In this document: positions 18,201 to 26,737 of the stretch, piece after piece
Numbering within the stretch: position 1 is the stretch's first letter
Layout: every line of letters starts with the position of its first letter
Origin: Bacteroidales bacterium
Lineage (GTDB): Bacteria > Bacteroidota > Bacteroidia > Bacteroidales > GCA-2748055
Length of the DNA stretch: 47,834 nucleotides
Direction of reading: 5' to 3'
Assembly: GCA_023135955.1 (NCBI GenBank)
Contig: JAGLSB010000509.1
Span: 1 to 47,834, forward strand
Notes under the pieces: generated by a model
Seen by the model: the letters and a program-made list of their open reading frames with translations, nothing else
Database searches by the model: none
What the model was told of the DNA's origin: nothing
Program-made: the position numbers and the translations under genes

Positions 18201-19544
18201 GGTCCTTACCAGGACCATAGGGCTCCTACAATTCCTGTAAATCTCCTTGCGTCCAACATTACAGAAACCAGTCTGGATTTAAATTGGGATAGTTCAACAG
18301 ACGATTCCGGGCTGGCCGGATATTATATTCTCCAAAATGATGAACTTATCGATACTCTTTTAACTACATCCATTTCCATTACTGGTCTTACAAGCGGTTT
18401 ATCCTATGACTTTGCTATTAAAGCTTTTGATATATATGGCAATGTATCAAAATCAAGCATGGTTGAGACTGTGGTGACAACTGACAATGAGGAACCATCA
18501 GCACCCGGAAACCTTGTTGCAACGGAAATTACAGGAAATAGTTGCAAACTAAGCTGGGATTCCTCAACAGATAATGCAGCAATTGAAGCTTATGATATCT
18601 ATAAAAATGCTGTGTTTAAAAGCTCGGTAACAGATACTTTTTCTATCATAACTGGTTTAGAAATGGTTGTTTCTTATACTTTTACAGTAAAGGCCAGGGA
18701 TGCAGCCGGAAATAGTTCCAATGAAAGTAGTGTGGTGGTTCTTACCCCGGATACAGAAGCGCCATCTACTCCTTCCAACCTAACTTCATCGAATATTACA
18801 GGGAATAGCTGCTCACTTAGCTGGCAAGCATCAAATGATAATATTGATGTCGCAGAATATGAGGTATTCAAAGATGGTGAACTGGAAAAAAGCGTTTATT
18901 TTACTTATACTGATATATCTGAATTAACAAATGCCATCTCGTACACCTTTACCGTCCGGGCGAAAGATGTAGCCGGAAATGTTTCAGAAGAAAGTAATGC
19001 CATTATTGTAAATACTCTTGATACTGAAGCCCCAACAACTCCAGTAAATCTTAGGGCTTCAAATATATCACTGTCTGGTGTGGATCTAAGCTGGGAAGCT
19101 TCAACCGATAATCTGGGAGTAACTGCCTATGAGGTTTTCAAAAATAATGAGTTTGAAACATTAGTAAGCAATACTAATATATCTATTACAGGATTGCAGG
19201 TAAAAACAAATTACGAATTCCAGGTAAAGGCATTGGATGCTGCCGGAAATATTTCTATTGCAAGTAATTCTGTCAGCGTTTTTATAGATAATACCTCAGC
19301 GTCATTCCTTCAGGCTTCCGATAATAATATCCTACTCTATCCCAATCCAGCCAAGGATTTTGCCTACATAAAGAATGCTTTAGAAGGAATTGTTTCGGTA
19401 TTGTCAGTGGATGGAAGAATTATGTTGAGTAAAGATTATAAAAGAGGCGATTTAATTGATTTAAGTTCGCTTACACCTGGTTTTTATATCTTAAGATTAT
19501 CGGGAAATGGAATGATTAACTTGTGTTTTTCAATTGAAAGATAA
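15294..19544 (+). CDS. T9SS-secreted GH-A hydrolase with six FN3 repeats and a PA14 domain; paralog B
   Basis: A 1416-residue modular enzyme with a signal peptide (LVLASNLFAQDD). Residues about 40-610 are the GH5-like TIM barrel shared with the genes at 9908 and 36280: LTPSDFTD, acid/base candidate Glu231 in VWGIQNEPTY, nucleophile candidates Glu385/Glu387 in IVYEFESFYNQSSYIYP. Two fibronectin type III repeats follow (about 624-805), then a PA14 domain (about 808-973; ISYQEWRGIEGWEL, RFLGSIIAPETGTYYFWIAS), four more FN3 repeats (976-1332) and a T9SS type A tail starting NILLYPNPAKDF. PA14 often binds carbohydrate. The enzyme should be exported across the outer membrane and held at or released from the surface. 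It is followed 14 bp later by a sulfatase with the same kind of FN3/T9SS tail. Confidence 0.9.
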   Translation: MNSIFKTCRKFNKVIYNGINPKYLFVTIILVLASNLFAQDDFVYVQDGRLLYPNGEEVALMGVNLQTMISWEYNAKLKDAGIPKDAEVWKRMADKSLDELEIMGANYIRVHLTPSDFTDANGGLIETIYLDLLDYTTAEAAKRGIRLCYAFMNYMGGYEVASSFMRTSYLEAKSISSADEKYYHKALLMFDNDYLAASKNYIRNLLNRENPYSNKAYKSDTNIIVWGIQNEPTYLDYNQLKLYTEEYSRFQIWLTDNGLTENNGANYPSYRKQRVKGYINEIHDEIRSTGSVQPVEWSLNWHRFRNGREDVFTAVAESKVEVVSFCTYPGQSVATQLGGGSYLNFDGDLSTYDFSDWFKSGYNELSWYGWLLTNDFSSKAKIVYEFESFYNQSSYIYPAIADLQRSLGAQAAAMWHYSQPDYAQYNSGSHILNLKCTPNKAAAFAVASKIYQNTQTEQAYHPNSTTEWQTDNYMYSFSNDIAIYSDDESYCYSASVSPGQLPSPPINPKYIMGIGNSELVEYSGNGNYLIELVGDTLDLNIQPDVSYNYSLSSREDALITNLHYDTIHDLKLKFWEKYGKYEIFSVEEGKYELVSTAFYLDSLSVKPGKYKIFIADTLYSAESEAPTTPANLVVGNVKPTKVDLSWEASSNAYIEKYIVFVDGVEDIAVFAPATSVTIDGLTCGNSHNLSVKAVSGAGNESPLSAIETVTTDICDIIAPTKPTNLVSSNITPNSIKLSWQQSSDNIEVWEYEVYINGKKKLEVLYPDTSINISGLYCETDYELSVKAKDEAGNLSPASEILAVSTIACSGLISYQEWRGIEGWELSDLTSHPDYPENPDTTGYVTSLQIPTNYGYNYGQRFLGSIIAPETGTYYFWIASDNAGQLWLSPDNTYDNKLLIAYNNSWTNYQEWNKFSSQKSAGKNLIKDQKYYVEVIMKAAAGGDHLTVGWRKPSDGIGTEPFEIISGRVLGPYQDHRAPTIPVNLLASNITETSLDLNWDSSTDDSGLAGYYILQNDELIDTLLTTSISITGLTSGLSYDFAIKAFDIYGNVSKSSMVETVVTTDNEEPSAPGNLVATEITGNSCKLSWDSSTDNAAIEAYDIYKNAVFKSSVTDTFSIITGLEMVVSYTFTVKARDAAGNSSNESSVVVLTPDTEAPSTPSNLTSSNITGNSCSLSWQASNDNIDVAEYEVFKDGELEKSVYFTYTDISELTNAISYTFTVRAKDVAGNVSEESNAIIVNTLDTEAPTTPVNLRASNISLSGVDLSWEASTDNLGVTAYEVFKNNEFETLVSNTNISITGLQVKTNYEFQVKALDAAGNISIASNSVSVFIDNTSASFLQASDNNILLYPNPAKDFAYIKNALEGIVSVLSVDGRIMLSKDYKRGDLIDLSSLTPGFYILRLSGNGMINLCFSIER
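17163..19290 (+). repeat. FN3-coding repeat units in the GH-A gene
   Basis: Six related units of about 90 codons, two before and four after the PA14 insert (17715-18213). Each opens with a pattern like APxTPxNLxxSNIT and contains LSWxASTDN and a YEFxVKAxDxAGN close. Some share DNA-level similarity (for example the ITGNSC block near 18530, 18796 and again at 21770 in the next gene), pointing to duplication within and between the two genes. Confidence 0.8.
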
Positions 19545-19558
19545 AACTTGATAAAATA

Positions 19559-22258
19559 ATGATTAATACTAAATCAATACCAACTTTTAAAACAGGAATA
19601 AGTTGTTTGGTTCTTCTGCAAGGAGTTTCTCAAATGTCAATAAAAGCAGCAGCTCCTCCCACCGAGAAACCTAACATCATAATTATTTATGCCGATGATC
19701 TGGATGCAGACGAACTTAATCACACAGTTAATGATATTGATATATGGCCAACATTTAACGGTGTTAAAAGTCTTGGCATTGACAGCTATAACAAAACTTT
19801 TAGCCCATTGCTTTTGACTCCCAATATCGATTCACTGGCAAACGGAGGTATGATGTTTACGCATTTCTATGTTAATGCTACAGTTTGTACCCCTAGTCGC
19901 TATAGCTTACTAACCGGACGTTATGCAACAACTGGAGAGGAATTACTCGACCAGTATCCAGCCGGTACACATGCCACACTCGATTGGAGTCCTGCTATTA
20001 TCAGAAGTGAAAGCCTCCTGCCAAAAGAACTTAAAAAAGCAGGATACCGTACGGGTATTGTTGGCAAGTGGCATAATACTCCTGATGAGGCAAATTTGCC
20101 CGTCTCATCATCAAAAATTGAGAAAAACTCTCATCCAAGCTATGAAGAAGCGCTGGAAGAGGATGCCTTTCTCAAAAATCATCAGCAAACAGGAGTCAAC
20201 TATTTAAGTGAAGGTTTTGGATGGGATGTGGTCGAACGAATGGAGTGGGGAAATTCAATTGTAAACCTGGACTGGATGTGTGAAGGGGCGCTTAATTTTA
20301 TCGAAGAGAGTAAGGATACTTCCTTTTTCCTTTATTTATCCTTACCGGTGCCCCATGGTCAATATCAATACATTTACAATTCTTTAGATGTCCTGGATAG
20401 AAGGGTTTGTGCAAATGGAATCCTGCCGGATAATTATTCCATATTGCCCTCAGATAGTGATGTATACAGAAGAATCGATTCAGCAGGTGTCCCCAGAGAA
20501 AACGCTATGGCTACACATATGGACGATTATGTAGGTGCGGTTATGAATAAACTGGAGGAACTTGGAATAGGGGAGAATACCCTCATTATTTTTACAAGCG
20601 ATCACGGCAACCGTGGAAAAAATAGTTGTTATGAAGGAGGAGCCAGGATCCCTATGTTTATTTACTGGCCCGGTAAGATTGATCCAGGCACAACAAACAG
20701 TAGCCTGATTGGCAATATCGATATTTCAGCAACCTTACTGGATCTGGTAAGGATCACGCCTCCCGAGGATATGTCGCGCGACAACCTTAGCTTTTTACCT
20801 CAATTATTAGGAGATCCCGAACCTCTGGATTGGAGGAAAAGTATGATGATTGAAGCAGGGAATTCAAAAGCCATTGTTACAAAAGAATACAAGTATATCG
20901 CCAACAGGGTCACTCCCGAAATTGCGCAAAGTATGGCTGAACAACCGAAAGTGGTATATTGGTCGGGGGTTGATCACCACAATTACAACACCGAATTCAT
21001 GTATAAAGGCTATTGGGATGCAGATCAACTATATGATCTGGAGAATGACCTTTACGAACAAAAAAACCTTATGGGCAATCAGGGATACAAAGATATGCTG
21101 ATAGAAATGAAATCGGAGCTTGCCAGTTATGTTTCAAAACTGCCTCATTCATTTGGCGAGTTTAGCGAAGGGGGCTCAGTTCTTTCCGCTTTTAATGCTC
21201 CGACAAATCTTATTGCTTTGAATATTACTCCTACTAATCTTGATTTAAAATGGGATGCATCAAGCCATGACATTGGTCTGGTGGGATACGAAGTATATAA
21301 AGACGATGTTTTAGAGACCTTCGCTACAGGAACATTTGTATCCATTACGGGATTAGCTCTGGATTCAACTTACAAATTTAAGCTAAAAGCCCTTGATGTA
21401 ACAGGCACATATTCATCAGAAAGCAATGAGGTGACCATTAAAACACGATATCCGGATGAGGAAAGTCCGTCAGCTCCTTCCAATCTTATTGCTACTGAAA
21501 TTACAGCTACTGGATGTGAACTATCCTGGGAGCCTTCAAACGACAATATAGGTGTTATCGCTTACGAGGTTTATAAAGATGGTGAGTTTTTGACCACAAC
21601 TTCAGGAACATCCATTTCAATTAGTGGTTTGGAGAGTTTCCAAACTTACATTTTTACAGTTAAGGCAAAGGATTTTGATGGTAATATTTCCACGGAAAGT
21701 AACAGGTTTACAATAATAACTTCTGATAATATTCCTCCAACAGCGCCGTCTAATTTTACTGTCTCAAATATTACCGGAAACTCTTGCGGACTTGGTTGGT
21801 CGGCTTCCACTGATAATGTGGGTATAGAAGAATACGAAATTTACAGGGATGGTGTTCTAGATACTATCGTTTACTTCCCCCATGTCACAATTAGTGGTTT
21901 AAGTAATTCCACAACCTATGTTTTCACGGTTAAGGCAAAGGATGTAGCCGGAAATCTTTCAGAAGAAAGTAGTGAATTAATTGTGACTACCCTTGATTCG
22001 GTAATTATTGGAACTCAAAAAATTATTGTACAGGATGGAATAGAAATATACCCAAATCCAGTGGGAAGTATGCTATATATCTCAAATCTTGAAAGTGGTT
22101 TGCTCAGTATTCATTCTTTCGATGGCAGGCAGGTGTTAAGTGCTGATCACAGGCCTGGTCTGGCAGTTGATGTATCCTCATTGTCGTCGGGAGTTTATAT
22201 TCTTGAGATTTCAGCTAACAGGAAAAACTACTTATTGATAAAAAGTGGAGCAGAATAG
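19559..22258 (+). CDS. T9SS-secreted sulfatase with three FN3 repeats
   Basis: An 899-residue protein: signal peptide (LVLLQGVSQMSIKAAAPPTE), sulfatase domain about 35-540, three FN3 repeats about 546-812 and a T9SS tail from IEIYPNPVGSML to the end. Catalytic features are YADDLDADEL, formylglycine motif VCTPSRYSLLTG with Cys110, VGKWHN, and SDHGNRGKNSCYEGGARIP. The catalytic domain closely tracks the lipoprotein sulfatase at 11739, down to the ending LPHSFGEF. FN3 plus a T9SS tail on a sulfatase is an uncommon layout and mirrors the neighbouring hydrolase, suggesting that both act together outside the cell on the intact polymer. Confidence 0.92.
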   Translation: MINTKSIPTFKTGISCLVLLQGVSQMSIKAAAPPTEKPNIIIIYADDLDADELNHTVNDIDIWPTFNGVKSLGIDSYNKTFSPLLLTPNIDSLANGGMMFTHFYVNATVCTPSRYSLLTGRYATTGEELLDQYPAGTHATLDWSPAIIRSESLLPKELKKAGYRTGIVGKWHNTPDEANLPVSSSKIEKNSHPSYEEALEEDAFLKNHQQTGVNYLSEGFGWDVVERMEWGNSIVNLDWMCEGALNFIEESKDTSFFLYLSLPVPHGQYQYIYNSLDVLDRRVCANGILPDNYSILPSDSDVYRRIDSAGVPRENAMATHMDDYVGAVMNKLEELGIGENTLIIFTSDHGNRGKNSCYEGGARIPMFIYWPGKIDPGTTNSSLIGNIDISATLLDLVRITPPEDMSRDNLSFLPQLLGDPEPLDWRKSMMIEAGNSKAIVTKEYKYIANRVTPEIAQSMAEQPKVVYWSGVDHHNYNTEFMYKGYWDADQLYDLENDLYEQKNLMGNQGYKDMLIEMKSELASYVSKLPHSFGEFSEGGSVLSAFNAPTNLIALNITPTNLDLKWDASSHDIGLVGYEVYKDDVLETFATGTFVSITGLALDSTYKFKLKALDVTGTYSSESNEVTIKTRYPDEESPSAPSNLIATEITATGCELSWEPSNDNIGVIAYEVYKDGEFLTTTSGTSISISGLESFQTYIFTVKAKDFDGNISTESNRFTIITSDNIPPTAPSNFTVSNITGNSCGLGWSASTDNVGIEEYEIYRDGVLDTIVYFPHVTISGLSNSTTYVFTVKAKDVAGNLSEESSELIVTTLDSVIIGTQKIIVQDGIEIYPNPVGSMLYISNLESGLLSIHSFDGRQVLSADHRPGLAVDVSSLSSGVYILEISANRKNYLLIKSGAE
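21195..21998 (+). repeat. FN3-coding repeat units in the sulfatase gene
   Basis: Three units of about 90 codons (starting APTNLIALNIT, APSNLIATEIT and APSNFTVSNIT). The third shares the ITGNSC and DVAGNxSEES wording with units 4 and 5 of the preceding hydrolase gene, so the repeats of the two genes seem to have a common recent source. Confidence 0.75.
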
Positions 22259-22327
22259 TTAAATCGCCCCTTATTAGTTTGAATTTGAAATGAAGAATTA
22301 GTGTTAACTCAAAAAAAAGCTATAAGA

Positions 22328-23197
22328 ATGAAAAGATTATTGTTGATAGCACTGATAATACGATATGGAATTGGATCCTTTGCTCAATCCGGGAACAAAT
22401 CCTTGAATTCCTGCAGACATCCTGAAAATTTCAAAAAAGAAAACCTGGTGGTCTGGTGTATAGTTCCTTTTGATGCTGTGAATCGTTCGCCTGAAGAACG
22501 TGCTGAAATGCTGGTCGAATTGGGATTAAAACATGTTGCATACGACTGGCGGGAAAGGCACGTTGCTGAGTTTGAGGAAGAAATTATTCAATACCAGAAA
22601 CATGATCTGGATTATTTTGCCTTTTGGGGTTCGCATGATAAGGCTTTCGAATTGTTTAAACAATACCAAATTCATCCTCAGATCTGGATTACAAATCCTT
22701 CCCAAAAAACCGGAACTCAAGAAGAGAAAATCGAGCAGGTTGCTGAGATTTTGATTCCTTTGGCAAAAAAAGCTTCCGCCATTGGATCTAAACTGGGACT
22801 TTATAATCATGGAGGATGGGGAGGAGAACCGGAGAATCTGGTTGCCGTGTGCAAGTACCTTAAATCAAAAGGGCACGAAAACGTAGGCATCGTGTATAAT
22901 TTTCATCATGCGCATGAAAATATAAAGACTTTCAAAAAGGATTTTGAACAGATGAAACCCTTTCTTTTATGTCTCAATCTGAATGGAATGGCAGATCCGG
23001 AGTTGGTGAACGAAGAGACACATGAAAATATGATACTTCCGCTTGGTACAGGAAAGAATGAGGCTGAGATGATTCGGATTGTCATTGAGAGCGGCTATGA
23101 CGGACCTGTAGGAATAATTGGACACATTGAAACTCAGGATGTAGCATTAAGTCTGACCAACAATCTTAACGGACTTAAAAAGATACTGGAGAAATAA
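22328..23197 (+). CDS. Secreted sugar isomerase/epimerase-fold protein
   Basis: The ATG at 22328 gives 289 residues with a signal peptide (MKRLLLIALIIRYGIGSFAQ); an upstream in-frame GTG at 22301 is less likely. The body follows the xylose isomerase-like TIM barrel (AP endonuclease family 2): RAEMLVELGLKHVAYDWRE, LGLYNHGGWGGEPEN, VGIVYNFHHAHENIKTF and GPVGIIGHIETQDV. The His and Glu residues in these strands are candidate metal ligands. Such proteins with signal peptides are frequent in Bacteroidota and Planctomycetes polysaccharide loci, but their reaction is usually unknown. Here it stands between sulfatases and likely acts in the periplasm on a released sugar. Isomerase, epimerase and lyase-type activities are all possible. 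Confidence 0.8.
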   Translation: MKRLLLIALIIRYGIGSFAQSGNKSLNSCRHPENFKKENLVVWCIVPFDAVNRSPEERAEMLVELGLKHVAYDWRERHVAEFEEEIIQYQKHDLDYFAFWGSHDKAFELFKQYQIHPQIWITNPSQKTGTQEEKIEQVAEILIPLAKKASAIGSKLGLYNHGGWGGEPENLVAVCKYLKSKGHENVGIVYNFHHAHENIKTFKKDFEQMKPFLLCLNLNGMADPELVNEETHENMILPLGTGKNEAEMIRIVIESGYDGPVGIIGHIETQDVALSLTNNLNGLKKILEK

Positions 23198-23258
23198 ATA
23201 ATATTGCCAGTGAACCTGTAAATATTTGATATAGTAAATAACTAAAGATACTAAAAGT

Positions 23259-24722
23259 ATGTATAAAATGCTTTCACTCGCTGCTTTAACATTCAGCTAT
23301 TCTCATCCGGTTGAAGTTCCGGATACGGTCGAGAAAAAACCTCATATATTGTTTATCGCGATCGACGATTTACGTCCCGATTTAGGATGTTATGGAAACA
23401 CTGAGGTAAAAAGTCCAAACATCGACCAGTTGGCTAGTGAAGGCACTTCTTTTATGCGAGCATTTTGTCAGCAAGCTGTTTGTGGTCCTTCCCGTATAAG
23501 TCTCATGACCGGTATTCATCCTGATGGACTCGGATTGTGGGGTATGAGCGGAAGTCATTTAATCGAATGGCGGGAAACACGTACCGGGATAACCAGTTTA
23601 TCGGAGCAGTTCCGTAAAAATGGATACAAAGCTTATGGCTATGGAAAAATTTATGACCATCGTTTGGGTTTGGATATTGAGCACTCGTGGGACGAGTATA
23701 AGGGAGGAAAAACTTCATACAACCTAAAAAAGCACAACAGGGAAGGACGTTCGATAAATGGTAGTTCTCCATTAAAACCTGCATTTTTTGCGGTGGATGC
23801 AGTGGATGCAGAATTATCGGATGGCTACGTTGCCAATCTGGCCATCGAAAAACTTAAAGCATACGATACAAGTCAACCACTGTTTCTTGCAGTTGGGTTC
23901 CAAAAACCGCATCTGCCTTTTGTTGCTCCTAAAAAGTATTTTGACCTTTATGAGACTGAAAAACTTACATTGGCAGAGCGTAGATGTCCACCCGAATGGC
24001 ATACCGAGTTCATGTTCTCGTGGTACAAAGAAATAAACAGTTATGACGTTCCATATCCTATCCCTGAAGATATGCAGCGTCAGCTCATCGAGGGCTATTA
24101 TGCCTGTGTTAGTTATGTAGATGCACAAATTGGTAAAATCATTGTCACCCTGAAGGAAAAAGGAATGTATGACAATACTATGATTGTACTCTGGGGCGAC
24201 CATGGATTCAAACTGGGAGAGCATGGGGAATGGGCCAAACATACAAATACCGAACATGATGCAAGGGTTCCGTTTATAATTGCTGCTCCCGGGAATTATG
24301 AAAAGAATGCAAAGACAAAGGCCCTGGTCGAACTGGTGGATTTATTCCCGACTATGTGTGAGCTTGCAGGTATTCCGGTTCCGGATCATACTGAGGGACA
24401 CAGCCTGGTTCCGATAATGAAGGATAAAGATGCTAACGTCCGGAAATTTGCACTAACCCAATATCCAATGGTTAGGTCCACTATGAGCTATTCTATACGA
24501 ACAGATGACTGGAGATATGTCGAGACACGTAGCGACATAACAGGTGAACCTATTGCCGCTGAACTTTACGATTTACGCAGTAATTCAATAGAAATAAAGA
24601 ATAATTTGAATGATTATCCGGAAGTGGCAAAAGAACATGCAGCCATGTTGGATAAATATTTAAAAAGTGCTAAAAAATGGACGGGCGGTCATATGATAAG
24701 CTCCTGGGGTCCGGTCGAATAG
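23259..24722 (+). CDS. Sulfatase, iduronate-2-sulfatase-like
   Basis: A 487-residue sulfatase with a short, weak signal peptide (MYKMLSLAALTFSYSHPVEV). It belongs to the iduronate-2-sulfatase-like group, shown by FIAIDDLRPDLGCYG, the formylglycine motif AVCGPSRISLMTG with Cys75, the YGKIYDHRLG segment in place of GKWH, LFLAVGFQKPHLPFVAPKKY and WGDHGFKLGEHGEWAKHTN. The gene at 26738 shares all of these signatures and is its paralog. The name reflects fold similarity only; related enzymes in algal-polysaccharide loci remove 2-O or other sulfates from sugars such as fucose, galactose or uronic acids. Confidence 0.94.
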   Translation: MYKMLSLAALTFSYSHPVEVPDTVEKKPHILFIAIDDLRPDLGCYGNTEVKSPNIDQLASEGTSFMRAFCQQAVCGPSRISLMTGIHPDGLGLWGMSGSHLIEWRETRTGITSLSEQFRKNGYKAYGYGKIYDHRLGLDIEHSWDEYKGGKTSYNLKKHNREGRSINGSSPLKPAFFAVDAVDAELSDGYVANLAIEKLKAYDTSQPLFLAVGFQKPHLPFVAPKKYFDLYETEKLTLAERRCPPEWHTEFMFSWYKEINSYDVPYPIPEDMQRQLIEGYYACVSYVDAQIGKIIVTLKEKGMYDNTMIVLWGDHGFKLGEHGEWAKHTNTEHDARVPFIIAAPGNYEKNAKTKALVELVDLFPTMCELAGIPVPDHTEGHSLVPIMKDKDANVRKFALTQYPMVRSTMSYSIRTDDWRYVETRSDITGEPIAAELYDLRSNSIEIKNNLNDYPEVAKEHAAMLDKYLKSAKKWTGGHMISSWGPVE

Positions 24723-24875
24723 AGATGATAATTCCGATGAATCGCTTAGCCAGGTATTATTAAGTTATTGAGATTTGAATCTTATGCAAAAGAGAAAAAA
24801 TGAAGAATTAATTAATAGTATAGACTACCGGGGATAAGATAAAATCCTATTCAATAAATACCCAAATCCATAACA

Positions 24876-24922
24876 TTTGGCTAATTTATATAAACAGAAA
24901 TATCTCGACGGGGCTACTTTTG
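24876..24922 (+). promoter_or_regulatory. 19-bp locus element plus -7 box, copy 4 (sulfatase)
   Basis: TTTGGCTAATTTATATAAA at 24876-24894, then a perfect TACTTTTG (TAnnTTTG) at 24915-24922, 39 bp from the element's start. The sulfatase ATG is 64 bp downstream. No -33 TTTG is visible between them. Confidence 0.55.
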
Positions 24923-24986
24923 TATATTGAGTATCTTGTGAAGTGGATTTTTTGTTTTTTACCTCCACAAATAAAACATAAAAAAT

Positions 24987-26498
24987 ATGAATAGTATTTT
25001 AAAGACTCTAGGCTATACCGCCCTGATTTCTATCGAAACAGCCATTGTTCCGAAAATAAATGCTCAGGAAAAACCAAATATTCTAATGTTTTGTGTTGAT
25101 GATATGAATGATTGGGTAGGCTTCCTCGGTGGGCATCCCCAGACAATAACACCCAATATGGATAGGCTGGCATCCAAAGGAGTGAATTTTACCAATGCTC
25201 ATTGTCCGGCTCCAGGTTGTTCTCCCAGCCGGAACTCACTTATATTTGGGATTGAGCCACACAATTCGGGCCTGTATCCCTTTTATAATATCAATAATAT
25301 CGAAGCCGGGGTAATAGACAGCTACTATCCCCTGCCATTGCTATTTAGAAATAACGGATACTATACCAAAGGAATTACAAAGGTTTGGCATAATCCGGAT
25401 AACGCATATTTGCAAGACAGTACCTGGGATGAGTACAGTTCACATGGAGATAGTAACATTCAACTTATTAAGGAAGAGGGGTATTATCCTGATCCCTACG
25501 TAAAACGATTGGTTGCCTGTCCGGGCAGCAATCCCCTGGAGGATTTCATGGATTACAAAAATGCTATGCAGGCAGTCGATTTTTTGGATAAATCACATGA
25601 GGATCCTTTCTTCCTGGCAATCGGATTTATACGTCCTCATACACCCTTTATTGTACCCAAAGAAAATTATGACCGCTTCCAGGTACCCATTCAGGAACCG
25701 CCTATTAAGGCAGATGACCTGGTAGATATTCCTATTGCCGGACAAAGCAATGCACAAATCTATGTCGAGATACCCATGAGAAGAGACGGGGCCTGGGAAA
25801 AACTACGAAGAGGTTACCTGGCTAGCATTAACTTTATCGATGACAATGTAGGACGGGTTATGGATGCTCTGGATAAAAGTCCGTATGCTGATAATACAAT
25901 TATTGTATTGTGGTCAGATCATGGATTCCATCTGGGTGAAAAAAGAACCTATAGCAAGTTCTCTCTATGGAATGAGGCCACACGTACGCCTTTTATCATT
26001 TATGATCCAAGAGGGCAAAACGGCAACGGGCTGCAATGCGATGAATCGGTTGGGTTAATAAATATTTATAGAACCCTTTGCGATATGACCGGAATAGAGG
26101 TCCCTGAATATGTGGATGGCATAAGTCTGACTCCCTGGTTAGACAATCCTAAATTAGAAATGGAAAAACCAGCCATGACCACCTGGGGGCGGGGAAATTA
26201 TACCCTACGTTCCAAAGAATGGCGTTATACCCGGTATTTCGATGGTTCAGAAGAGCTCTATTCCGAGACCTGTGATCCGAATGAGTGGGTCAATCTGGCA
26301 AATAATGAAAGGTTTGATTCAATCAAGGATGAATTCTCGAAATGGCTTCCTAAAACCGAAGCTCCGCAGGTATCTTCTGGTTTAGAGCTTTATAATGTGG
26401 CAGATGCTGACAGCCCGATCCTAAATATTAATTCCTTTCTGAACAATGTAAGCAAGTATAATGCTGAAGGTTTGCAACCACCCTTGTATATAAAATAA
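24987..26498 (+). CDS. Sulfatase (S1 family), periplasmic
   Basis: A 503-residue sulfatase with an ordinary signal peptide (IETAIVPKINAQEKPN). Catalytic features: MFCVDDMNDWVGFLGGH for the first metal ligands, GCSPSRNSLIFG with Cys78 for formylglycine, FFLAIGFIRPHTPFIVPKEN and LWSDHGFHLGEKRTYSKFSL. It is related to the iduronate-2-sulfatase-like group but distinct from the two paralogs on either side (23259 and 26738), for example in its LGGHPQTITPNMDRL loop. It has its own upstream promoter element, so it starts a new transcription unit. Confidence 0.93.
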   Translation: MNSILKTLGYTALISIETAIVPKINAQEKPNILMFCVDDMNDWVGFLGGHPQTITPNMDRLASKGVNFTNAHCPAPGCSPSRNSLIFGIEPHNSGLYPFYNINNIEAGVIDSYYPLPLLFRNNGYYTKGITKVWHNPDNAYLQDSTWDEYSSHGDSNIQLIKEEGYYPDPYVKRLVACPGSNPLEDFMDYKNAMQAVDFLDKSHEDPFFLAIGFIRPHTPFIVPKENYDRFQVPIQEPPIKADDLVDIPIAGQSNAQIYVEIPMRRDGAWEKLRRGYLASINFIDDNVGRVMDALDKSPYADNTIIVLWSDHGFHLGEKRTYSKFSLWNEATRTPFIIYDPRGQNGNGLQCDESVGLINIYRTLCDMTGIEVPEYVDGISLTPWLDNPKLEMEKPAMTTWGRGNYTLRSKEWRYTRYFDGSEELYSETCDPNEWVNLANNERFDSIKDEFSKWLPKTEAPQVSSGLELYNVADADSPILNINSFLNNVSKYNAEGLQPPLYIK

Positions 26499-26737
26499 AT
26501 ATTACTTAGTTTAAGGCCTCCAATCCCAGAGCCTAACTCATTAATGGCAAGAATATGTAAAGCTAAATGAAAGAACTTCTATAATTTTAACTAACAGGAA
26601 AATTGGATTCTGTTCTTTTTGTGAAGGATATTGAGGGAAGATTGGGTGTATATGACCCATTATATGAAAAGCATTGGCTGGCTAATTGGTGAATTCAATG
26701 ATAAAAAAAGCATCTGATACAGATAAATTTTTAATAT

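Noticed and set aside
26601-26692. Short open stretch reading KDIEGRLGVYDPLYEKHWLA as a gene remnant
   Set aside because: It has protein-like wording, but there is no start codon, no neighbour evidence and no recognised family; too short to support.
26673-26731. ATTGGCTGG before the sulfatase at 26738 as another copy of the element
   Set aside because: The 3' half does not match, and the only TAnnTTTG-like string lies about 51 bp away, not 39-40.
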